From Saccharibacter sp. 17.LH.SD (GTDB lineage Bacteria > Pseudomonadota > Alphaproteobacteria > Acetobacterales > Acetobacteraceae), in NCBI RefSeq assembly GCF_009834805.1, contig NZ_WVHO01000009.1, positions 498,501 to 562,500 on the forward strand: a stretch of 64,000 nucleotides of DNA. The letters run 5' to 3'. Both the position numbers and the translations under genes were made by a program. Shown piece by piece: positions 47,797-55,418 of the stretch. Every line of letters begins with the position of its first letter. Position 1 is the stretch's first letter. The notes below the pieces were generated by a model that did not search any database, was not told the DNA's origin, and saw nothing but the letters and a program-made list of their open reading frames with translations.

Positions 47797-49971
47797 ATGG
47801 TGACTGAAAAACGTGATGTGTTTCCCTCTCCCGCTTTAGAAGAGTTGAGACATTCCCCTGCGCGTTTTATCAACCGTGAGTTGTCGTGGCTTGATTTTAA
47901 TCGGCGGGTGATTGAGGAAGCAGAAAATCTGCGGAATCCTCTTTTAGAGCGTGTCAGATTCCTCTCAATTAGTGCCAGCAATCTGGATGAATTTTATTCT
48001 GTGCGTGTGGCTGGTTTAGTGGGGCAAGTGCGTGAGGGGACGTCTGTTCTGAGCCCAGATGGGGTGACCCCCTCTCAGCAATTGGATGCTGTGCGCCAAA
48101 AAGCGAGAAGCTTGAAACTTGATCAGCAGCGTGTTTGGCAAAAATTACGCCAAGAGCTTGTCAAACAAGGTATTACCATTTCATCAGGGGATGATTTTGG
48201 TCAAGAAGATCAAAAATGGCTATCTGACTTTTTTAATGAGCAAGTTTTCCCCGTTTTAACGCCATTAGCTGTCGACCCCTCCCATCCATTGCCGTTTATT
48301 CCCAATAAAGGTTTGGGACTGATCCTATGTTTGAATGATCCGGCAAGCGGACAGCGCGTGATGGATGGTATTGTTTTGCTGCCGGTCCAGATCCCGCGTT
48401 TTTTACGTCTGCCAGGGCGTGGGAAAAAGATTCGCTTTATCCTATTGGAAGATCTGATCACGCGTTTTGCGGAGCGTCTTTTCCCCAATTTAACGATAAC
48501 GAGTGCGGGTGTTTTGCGTATTATTCGCGATACGGACGTGGAGTTTGAAGATGAGGCAGAAGATTTAGTTCGATCCTATGAAACCGCCTTAAAACGTCGC
48601 CGTCGAGGTGTGGGGATTCATCTCGAGCTTGAAGGCAGTCTTCCTGATCGATTAGGGCGTGAGATTGGGGAGGAGCTTGGCGTTAATCATGGGGACTCAA
48701 TCATTCTACCAGAATTTGTTGGAATGGCTGACCTCAATCAGCTCGTCGTGAGTGATCGACCAGACCTTATCTTCCCTCCCTATACGCCGCGTTTCCCGCA
48801 ACGTGTTTCTGATTATGATGGGGATTGCTTTGCGGCCATTCGGTCTAAGGATCTTGTCGTTCATCATCCGTTCGAGAGCTTTGATGTTGTTGTTCAATTT
48901 CTACAGCAAGCGGCGCGTGATCCGAATGTCTTAGCGATTAAACAGACATTGTACCGTACATCACGTGATAGCCCTATTGTGCAGGCTCTTATTAAAGCAT
49001 CTGAAGCAGGGAAGTCTGTCACAGCTGTGGTTGAATTACGGGCACGTTTTGATGAAGAGGCCAATATTCATCTTTCTCGTGCTTTAGAGGCGGCTGGGGT
49101 TCAAGTCGTTTTTGGGCTTTCGCACTATAAAACGCATGCCAAGATGAGCCTTGTTGTCAGGCGAGAAGGGCGGAAGTTACGGTCTTATGCCCATTTCGGG
49201 ACGGGGAATTATCACCCCGTGACGGCGAGGATTTATACCGATTTATCCTTCTTTACGTGTGATCCTGTTTTAGTGTCCGATGCCGCTAAGCTTTTTAATT
49301 ATGTGACGGGTTGTGCGGTGCCGGATGTGAAAGAAGTGAGTTTTTCGCCTGTCACCATCCGAAAAAATCTAGAACAGCTCATTCAGAATGAGATTGCCCA
49401 TGTCCAAGCGGGCAAGCCGGGGCATATCTGGATAAAGGTTAATAGCCTCATAGATCCAAAATTGATTGATTTGCTCTATGAAGCCTCTCAGGCTGGGGTA
49501 AAGATTGTGGCGATTGTACGTGGGATGTGTAGTTTACGCCCAGGTGTTCCAGGATTATCCGAGCGCATTCAGGTCAGATCGATCGTTGGCCGCTTTTTGG
49601 AACATTCGCGCATTTTCGTTTTTGGCAATGGCCGTCATCTTCCGTCACGCCAAGCAAAGGTGTTCATCTCCTCAGCAGATTGGATGCAGCGGAATATGGA
49701 TCGGCGCGTTGAAGCTATGGTGCCGATCGTGAATCCAACAGTGCATGCGCAAATTTTAGGTCAGATCATGACGGCCAATTTGCGTGATACGTTACAGAGT
49801 TGGAAAATGATGCCGGATGGGAGTTGGCAAAGAGTAAAAGCACGGCAACGTCAGTTTTCGGCACATGAGTATTTTATGCATAACCCTTCACTTTCAGGAA
49901 GTGGTTCAGCACGGAAATTAAGTACGATGCTGGAGCCATATGCCGGAGTTGATACAGGTCGGGAGAATTAA
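47797..49971 (+). CDS. ppk: Polyphosphate kinase 1
   Basis: PPK1 polymerises the gamma-phosphate of ATP into polyphosphate. The N-terminal domain contains FINRELSWLDFN; the catalytic C-terminal half carries the autophosphorylated His in LSHYKTHAKMSLV, FGTGNYHPVTAR and the second active-site His in EHSRIFVFGNG. The protein is 724 residues from ATG 47797 (MVTEKRD), which has CGGGG upstream; an in-frame extension to 47575 would overlap hdaA and is not needed. The 3' end is next to ppx. Confidence 0.95.
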   Translation: MVTEKRDVFPSPALEELRHSPARFINRELSWLDFNRRVIEEAENLRNPLLERVRFLSISASNLDEFYSVRVAGLVGQVREGTSVLSPDGVTPSQQLDAVRQKARSLKLDQQRVWQKLRQELVKQGITISSGDDFGQEDQKWLSDFFNEQVFPVLTPLAVDPSHPLPFIPNKGLGLILCLNDPASGQRVMDGIVLLPVQIPRFLRLPGRGKKIRFILLEDLITRFAERLFPNLTITSAGVLRIIRDTDVEFEDEAEDLVRSYETALKRRRRGVGIHLELEGSLPDRLGREIGEELGVNHGDSIILPEFVGMADLNQLVVSDRPDLIFPPYTPRFPQRVSDYDGDCFAAIRSKDLVVHHPFESFDVVVQFLQQAARDPNVLAIKQTLYRTSRDSPIVQALIKASEAGKSVTAVVELRARFDEEANIHLSRALEAAGVQVVFGLSHYKTHAKMSLVVRREGRKLRSYAHFGTGNYHPVTARIYTDLSFFTCDPVLVSDAAKLFNYVTGCAVPDVKEVSFSPVTIRKNLEQLIQNEIAHVQAGKPGHIWIKVNSLIDPKLIDLLYEASQAGVKIVAIVRGMCSLRPGVPGLSERIQVRSIVGRFLEHSRIFVFGNGRHLPSRQAKVFISSADWMQRNMDRRVEAMVPIVNPTVHAQILGQIMTANLRDTLQSWKMMPDGSWQRVKARQRQFSAHEYFMHNPSLSGSGSARKLSTMLEPYAGVDTGREN

Positions 49972-49975
49972 TGCT

Positions 49976-51487
49976 GTGACATCCCATGCTTTAACACCAG
50001 AAAGCCAACAACGGGCTGCTGTCGTGGATCTTGGTTCTAATTCAGTAAGAATGGTTGTTTTTGAGGGTGTAGCACGCAATCCCGTCCCGATTTTCAATGA
50101 AAAATCGACCTTGCGTTTGGGTAAGGGGCTTGAGGCGACAGGGCGGCTGAGTGAGGAAGGCATCAGCAAGGCCATGGAAGTACTGAGCCGGTATGGGACA
50201 ATTGCTCAGGCTATGGGGGCGACGCCCTTTGATGTTCTGGCGACGGCCGCGGTGCGGGATGCCCATAATGGAATGGACTTTATCGAGGCCGCACAAAAGC
50301 GTGTACCGAATGCACATTTCCGTATTTTAAAAGGAACAGAAGAGGCTGATTACTCGGCTTGTGGTGTTCTTTGTGCAGTGCCTGATGCTGATGGTCTTGT
50401 TGCCGATATTGGGGGGGGCTCTCTTGAATTAATTCGGGTGCAAGATGGACATTATTCAGATGCGGACTCGACCCCGCTGGGCGTAATACGTTTGCGTGAA
50501 CGTTCTGATGGGGATCTTGCTACAGCGCAAAATTTGGCAAAACATGCTTTTGCCAATGTTAAATGGTTACCGGAAGCGCGTAAGCGCCCGCTCTATCTTG
50601 TAGGGGGTGCTTTCCGTGCTTTGGCTCGGCTGCATATCGCACGGATGCAATATCCTCTCAACATGGTTCACCTGTATCATTTGTCCTATGAAGAGGCCTA
50701 TGAGATGGCGTCTTGGACGGTTTCGGCGTCGCGTAAGCAGATCGAAAAAATTGGCAATGTGCCGCGTAAACGTTTGGTTGATGCGCCATTTGCCGCAGCT
50801 GCTTTACTGAGGCTTTTAAAACATGTTCAGCCCTCTGACGTGTGGTTTAGTGCAGAGGGGCTGCGTGAGGGGTGGTATATGGGGACGGTTGCTTCCTCTG
50901 TGAAGCAGCAAGACCCGATGGAAGCCTTAGCGAGTGAAATGGCAAGCCGATTGGGGCGAAATGCGTCTTTGCCTGAAGCTCTGATTAGTTGGACAGCTCC
51001 ACTTTTTCTTGAGCATGAAGAATGGTCGAAAAGTGAAAATGAAGTTTCCTTACATCGTTTAGCCTGCATGGTGTCGGACATTGGGTCTTATGACCATCCT
51101 CAATATCGTGCAGAGCAAACATATCGTCGGCTTCTTTATTCTCACGGAGTAGGGTTTGACCATAAATCACGTGCCTTTTCAGCGTTAGTTATTGCGGTGC
51201 GTTATGAAATAGACCTTGAACATCCAGTCTTAGAGCCATCACGCGTTTTATTAAGCAAGTCATGGTTTTCAAAAGCGGTGCAGCTGGGGATGGCCTTGCG
51301 TCTTGCCTACACTTTATGTGCAGGGACGGACATTTTGTTGAAGTCATGTCAGTTACGTGTTGAGGGTGAAACACTCATTTTAGACATGGGGGCAGGGAGC
51401 CTTCGTGCTGCGGGGAGTGCGGTAAAACGGCGGTTTGAACGTTTGGCGGATGCTTTGAACATGACACCACATGTTAAAGGTGGATAG
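49976..51487 (+). CDS. ppx: Exopolyphosphatase / Ppx-GppA family
   Basis: The protein (503 residues from GTG 49976) has the ASKHA fold: AAVVDLGSNSVRMVV (phosphate 1), ATAAVRDA, VADIGGGSLELI (phosphate 2) and a C-terminal HD-like domain with SDIGSYDHPQYR. It releases phosphate from the ends of polyphosphate or converts pppGpp to ppGpp. A GGGAG stretch lies 10 bases before GTG 49976; the ATG at 49940, overlapping the ppk end by 32 bases, is an alternative. With ppk it controls polyphosphate level. Confidence 0.92.
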   Translation: MTSHALTPESQQRAAVVDLGSNSVRMVVFEGVARNPVPIFNEKSTLRLGKGLEATGRLSEEGISKAMEVLSRYGTIAQAMGATPFDVLATAAVRDAHNGMDFIEAAQKRVPNAHFRILKGTEEADYSACGVLCAVPDADGLVADIGGGSLELIRVQDGHYSDADSTPLGVIRLRERSDGDLATAQNLAKHAFANVKWLPEARKRPLYLVGGAFRALARLHIARMQYPLNMVHLYHLSYEEAYEMASWTVSASRKQIEKIGNVPRKRLVDAPFAAAALLRLLKHVQPSDVWFSAEGLREGWYMGTVASSVKQQDPMEALASEMASRLGRNASLPEALISWTAPLFLEHEEWSKSENEVSLHRLACMVSDIGSYDHPQYRAEQTYRRLLYSHGVGFDHKSRAFSALVIAVRYEIDLEHPVLEPSRVLLSKSWFSKAVQLGMALRLAYTLCAGTDILLKSCQLRVEGETLILDMGAGSLRAAGSAVKRRFERLADALNMTPHVKGG

Positions 51488-51489
51488 CT

Positions 51490-52224
51490 GTGGCACGACG
51501 GAGCAAACGTATAGGGATCATCACTCTAGGAACGTTTGCCATTATTGTGGGGGGAGGAGCTTTATGGTGGTATTATGTGCGTGATGCCGATGCTCTTTGG
51601 AAGATTGTGCATGAGCGATGTGCCTTAAGTCCTCACCATACTCCTTGTGCCATTTATTCTCCCAGTAGAGGGATGGTCCTGCTAAAGGACCAGCGTGGGC
51701 GTGGGCAATATCTTCTTATTCCTCTTCAGCGTGTTTCTGGGATTGAATCGGAAATTTTGCTAAAACCAGATACTCCCAATTATCTTGAAGATGCTTGGGA
51801 AGAGCGTCATTTTGTGTCGGATGCTTATGGCCGTTTTATTGCGGATGATCGGCTCTCCCTGGCGATTAATTCGGCTGATACGCGAAGCCAGAATCAGTTG
51901 CATATTCACATAGACTGTCTCCGCCAGGATGTCGCGCAAGCACTGGAAGCCTACGCACCTTCTACGAAGAGTGGAGACATATCCCTTCGTGGGATGACCT
52001 ATCGGACGTTGTTTTTACCGAGTTTAGAACCATCGCCTTTTTATCAGTTGCGGCAGGAGCTTTTTGCTTCTGAGGATGAGAAAGAGCGTGGACAACACGG
52101 AATTCTCGTTGCATCTCTTAAAGTGGGTGGGTTTATTTTGCTTGAAGAGCAAGCGACGCATGGGTTTCGCTTTGGTGGGATTGAGCGATTGCAGGACCAT
52201 CAATGTCGTATAACTCAGCCTTAA
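51490..52224 (+). CDS. cdh: CDP-diacylglycerol diphosphatase
   Basis: Cdh hydrolyses CDP-diacylglycerol to phosphatidate and CMP. The 244-residue protein has one N-terminal membrane anchor, then DALWKIVHERC, LLKDQRGRGQYLLIP, SLAINSADTRSQNQLHIHI with the HIT-like His pair, and the C-terminal DHQCRI motif, an almost complete match by eye to the E. coli enzyme. Start is GTG 51490, two bases after ppx, so it is probably in the same transcript. Confidence 0.92.
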   Translation: MARRSKRIGIITLGTFAIIVGGGALWWYYVRDADALWKIVHERCALSPHHTPCAIYSPSRGMVLLKDQRGRGQYLLIPLQRVSGIESEILLKPDTPNYLEDAWEERHFVSDAYGRFIADDRLSLAINSADTRSQNQLHIHIDCLRQDVAQALEAYAPSTKSGDISLRGMTYRTLFLPSLEPSPFYQLRQELFASEDEKERGQHGILVASLKVGGFILLEEQATHGFRFGGIERLQDHQCRITQP

Positions 52225-52249
52225 CGGATCTAATGAGCAAGGATCACGC

Positions 52250-52933
52250 ATGAAACGGTTTTTTCGTTTTTCGCTCACTCTATTCTTCTTAGAAGTTGGA
52301 ACTCTCTCCCACGCTGTGGCTGAAGCCCCAGCCAATGTCGGGAAAGCCATTATTGCGGCTGAGGCGTATCACGATAGCGGTGACTATCAAAGAGATTTTG
52401 ATGCTATCATTGCGCAGGCTCGTAGCGTTTTAGACAAAGAAGCACCTAGGTTGAAAAAGCCAGCAATTATTTTGGATATTGATGAAACAACTCTTTCTAA
52501 TTGGCCAGCAATGCGGGCTGATCGTTTGGGTGATATTGATGGCCCATGTGATCAGTTACCTAAAGGGCCTTGTGGGATGAATGCGTGGATTCAGCGTGGA
52601 GAAGGGCCCGTTTTTGAGGCGACGCGTGCGCTCTATCAAGATGCCCAAGCACATCATCTAGCGGTGTTTTTTGTGACAGGGCGTTCAGAGGATGAGCGGG
52701 GGGTAACAGAACGGAATTTGACACGAGCCGGTCTCTCAAGTTGGAAGAGGCTCTATATGCGCCCAGTGGGGGACCATCGTCGTGCGGAAGATTACAAAAC
52801 GCCGATACGGTCCGCGATCGAGAAGCAAGGATATACTATTCTTCTCAATATAGGGGATCAGGAAAGTGACTTAATGGGTGGGCATTCTTTGCACGCCTAT
52901 CAAGTGCCTAATCCATTTTATTATATTCCATAA
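52250..52933 (+). CDS. HAD-IIIB acid phosphatase, secreted
   Basis: A 227-residue protein with a Sec signal peptide (cleavage near SHAVAEA) and the HAD motifs ILDIDETTLSNW (nucleophile Asp), VFFVTGRSEDERG and NIGDQESDLMGGHS. It belongs to the class B/e(P4)-like group of periplasmic acid phosphatases that release phosphate from nucleotides or other esters. It follows cdh at 25 bases and, with ppk and ppx, gives a phosphate-linked cluster. Confidence 0.88.
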   Translation: MKRFFRFSLTLFFLEVGTLSHAVAEAPANVGKAIIAAEAYHDSGDYQRDFDAIIAQARSVLDKEAPRLKKPAIILDIDETTLSNWPAMRADRLGDIDGPCDQLPKGPCGMNAWIQRGEGPVFEATRALYQDAQAHHLAVFFVTGRSEDERGVTERNLTRAGLSSWKRLYMRPVGDHRRAEDYKTPIRSAIEKQGYTILLNIGDQESDLMGGHSLHAYQVPNPFYYIP

Positions 52934-52944
52934 GGATTTTTGAG

Positions 52945-52981
52945 AGAAGAAAGGTTTCTGCCAAAGAGAAATCTTTCTTCT
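52945..52981 (+). terminator. Terminator after HAD phosphatase gene
   Basis: AGAAGAAAG-TTTCT pairs with AGAAA-CTTTCTTCT (one wobble) around a seven-base loop and precedes TTATAAATT. It ends the hdaA-to-phosphatase run. Confidence 0.75.
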
Positions 52982-53035
52982 TTATAAATTAATAATGAAC
53001 TAGAGTACGTTGGCTGAATTAATGATGGGGCCGTG

Positions 53036-53260
53036 TTATTTATTATTAATTATTCTCGCTATAAAATTTCTGATCAGTTGTGAAGTATCTTCTATTTTTT
53101 CGTCTAATGCAAAGTGACCTGTGTCGAGGATGTGTAGTTCTGCTGTTGGTACGTCACGTTTGTTTGTAGCCCTTGTGCTCTCGGAACGATGAATGAAGGG
53201 TCGTAGCGGCCTAACCTAACGGCCTGCAACAGGGCCGGTAAAGATTGGATGATGGTGTGA
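53036..53260 (-). pseudogene. Remnant of an alpha/beta-hydrolase gene (C-terminal end)
   Basis: On the minus strand the last codons read DVPTAELHILDTGHFALDE then LIRNFIARIINNK before a stop, which is the C-terminal end of haloalkane-dehalogenase-like alpha/beta hydrolases with its catalytic His (GHFAL). The preceding match, RYDPSFIVP, lies in a different frame, so a frameshift separates them near 53170-53185. There is no start or N-terminal part. It is a decayed fragment at the left border of an accessory region. Confidence 0.6.
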
Positions 53261-53450
53261 GGCTAATTAGATGCATAATTTCAAAGGGAGGTATTGAAAA
53301 AAAACCGGGGTTGTGCCGTTTAAAAGCTAATCCAAATTGGACAGTTATTATATCGTATTCTATGAAATTGATGATATTACTAAGACTCTAAATAATCTGT
53401 GCTGCTGGCGTACGATTGTGGGATCAACCTTAAATTTTGGAAGTTCCTCT
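53261..53450. other. Intergenic gap before the GGCT-like gene
   Basis: No gene is seen; the stretch becomes AT-rich toward 53450. An open frame from 53337 continues into the next gene but its first 38 residues look non-coding. Confidence 0.4.
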
Positions 53451-53798
53451 ATGAAAGATAGTGTTGAATTTCTTTTTTCTTATGGAACCCTTCAACTGGA
53501 AAGCGTGCAATTAGCTTCTTTTGGCAGGAAACTAAAAGGAGGAAGGGACGCCATGATTGGTTTCAAAAAAGATCTTATCGAAATAACGGATGAAGATGTT
53601 ATAAAGAAGAGTGGAGAAAGATTTCATCCTGTAGTTTCAGAAACCAATATTCCTTCTGATGAAGTGGAAGGTGTTGTTTTTGACATTACAAAAAAGGAAC
53701 TATTATCAGCGGATCAATACGAGGTGTCTGATTATAAAAGAGTAAGTACACGTTTGAAGTCAGGAAAAGTGTCTTGGGTATACGTTAAATCATCTTGA
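53451..53798 (+). CDS. Gamma-glutamylcyclotransferase-like (AIG2) protein
   Basis: The 115-residue protein has FSYGTLQ near the N-terminus (the ligand-binding loop), then SGERFHPVV, VEGVVFDITKKELLSADQYE and WVYV, as in the GGCT/AIG2 family, whose Glu in the last segment is catalytic. Such enzymes cyclise gamma-glutamyl groups to 5-oxoproline. The start at 53451 has GGAAG upstream. It is more AT-rich than its neighbours and lies between a pseudogene and a decayed stretch, so horizontal origin is likely. Confidence 0.8.
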   Translation: MKDSVEFLFSYGTLQLESVQLASFGRKLKGGRDAMIGFKKDLIEITDEDVIKKSGERFHPVVSETNIPSDEVEGVVFDITKKELLSADQYEVSDYKRVSTRLKSGKVSWVYVKSS

Positions 53799-54325
53799 AT
53801 ACTGTGATTGTTTTATTGGAACACTAGAATGAGTGCGCTGTCATATCTGGCCTTTTTTTCTATCATACGTGATAGCCTTTGAGACTGAGTCTTTTTGGTG
53901 CTGCTCTTGCCTGCGTTTTACACAGATTCGGAGACATCGGCTTGAGACTATTGTTGGGTGATAGTGTGAAGTTGGTCAGATGAGTGATTGTTATCTGTTT
54001 TCGACCTGTATTATTATTGTCAAAGCGACTAAACGTTCCCTAGGTAAGGTGGGAATAGTCCGAAAGGCAGGGAAGATTAAGACAGATAGGCGGTGTGATA
54101 AGAGGGCTCAAACAGCCGACCAGACCAAGCAATTCTCAGGCTTAAGAAAGCTGCTTACGTTACCATAAAAAGTTTTGAGGTCATGTTGCCCCAAAAAGGG
54201 GCAAACAAAACTCCTTCGGTATCAGGACCGGGCATCGAGGGCGGAGAGTGTCCTGTCCGAAAGCAACTCGGGGCGTATATCGCTCACAAGGTCAACACAC
54301 TTTGCAGCAGCACCAAATTTTTACG
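53799..54325. other. Gap without recognisable gene
   Basis: About 530 bases hold no convincing gene. A 62-codon plus-strand frame at 53980 has no recognisable domain. The hairpin TTGCCCC-AAAAA-GGGGCAA lies at 54186-54204 and has no T-tract. The region may carry remains of a mobile element, but no transposase motif is readable. Confidence 0.45.
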
Positions 54326-55318
54326 TTAACCTACGTTATTAGCGCTATCACCACCAGTTACGGAGAAGCACCCTCCACTGATCATACGTGCTGCATCAGA
54401 GGCAAGAAAGGCAACCATTGGTGCTACGTCTTCGGGTTCAATCCATGGGACGCCGAGTGGTGATTTGCCTGCCAGGCCAGCACGGGCCGTTGCTTCGTCT
54501 TTGGCCACTTGTCCGGTTGGTGTCTTCCCTGCGACTTCGATGGCTTGTGCATAACGCTGTTCATGGCGGGTGAGCGGTGTGTCGATCAGGCCGGGAATGA
54601 GTGCATTAACAGTGATATGATGTGGCCCCAGCTCGAGTGCGGCTGATTTCATCAGGCCGATGATACCCCATTTTGAGGCGGAATAGGCCGAACCATTGAG
54701 CGTTCCATGCTGCCCTTGCGTTGACGACGTTACGATAATCCGACCGCCGCCGCGAGCGACAATATGCGGCGCGAAAGCGCGGATGGCATTGGCAGTACCA
54801 TTGAGATTAACGTCGATCTGGTCATGCCAGTCTGGGTCATTCATCTCTAAAAGTGATTTGAAGGCTTGAATACCCGCATTGGCAAAAAGGATATCAATGC
54901 CACCGAATGTGGCGACAGCGCGTTCAGCTGCCGTACGAAGCAGGTGAATTTTCCGTTGGTCCGCGACAATAGCTAACCAGCGACCACCTAGCGCTTCAAT
55001 GCGTCGCCCTGTCTCGGCTAAGTCAGCAGGCGTAGCGGGGGTCACCTCCAGCGTGTTACTGACCGGCCCTGCAATATCAATGCCGACCACATTGGCGCCT
55101 TGGCGGGCGAGTTCAATAGCTGTTGCTCTTCCAATCCCTCGGGCTGCACCAGTCACGATAGCTGTTTTGCCTGCGAGGGTATTCGTCGTGGTTAGTTTAT
55201 TTCGTTCTTGTGCGTATGCTTCTGTCATGTTCCATGCTCCAAAATGAGCTTGTGTAGCGGCTGCTAAAGCACAGGCGGGCACGCCTCCAAGAAGGAGGCG
55301 TCGGGAAATGTCTTTCAT
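54326..55318 (-). CDS. SDR oxidoreductase with Tat signal peptide
   Basis: The 330-residue protein opens with a twin-arginine signal (SRRLLLGG, then a hydrophobic Ala-rich stretch ending AYAQ). The SDR part has VTGAARGIGRATA for NAD(P) binding, NAG (FANAGIQ), catalytic YSASK and the C-terminal FLASDAARMISGG. It resembles mycofactocin-coupled SDRs in insert and C-terminal pattern, yet no mycofactocin genes are here. An exported SDR is unusual because NAD(P) is scarce in the periplasm, so a bound cofactor and Tat export in folded form are expected. ATG 55318 has GGAGG at the right distance; ATG 55324 is too close to it. Confidence 0.85.
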   Translation of the reverse strand: MKDISRRLLLGGVPACALAAATQAHFGAWNMTEAYAQERNKLTTTNTLAGKTAIVTGAARGIGRATAIELARQGANVVGIDIAGPVSNTLEVTPATPADLAETGRRIEALGGRWLAIVADQRKIHLLRTAAERAVATFGGIDILFANAGIQAFKSLLEMNDPDWHDQIDVNLNGTANAIRAFAPHIVARGGGRIIVTSSTQGQHGTLNGSAYSASKWGIIGLMKSAALELGPHHITVNALIPGLIDTPLTRHEQRYAQAIEVAGKTPTGQVAKDEATARAGLAGKSPLGVPWIEPEDVAPMVAFLASDAARMISGGCFSVTGGDSANNVG

Positions 55319-55418
55319 GGCCATCCCTCCAAGATATTAGCGTGTCAATGTTGGCCTCAACCTGCGAGACGTCAAGGTTTTGTTCTCATTTATCTGAGAG
55401 GTCGGAAGGCTTGTTGGT

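Noticed and set aside
53980-54168. A 62-codon plus-strand frame as a gene
   Set aside because: No ribosome site of note, no recognisable domain and a position in decayed sequence.
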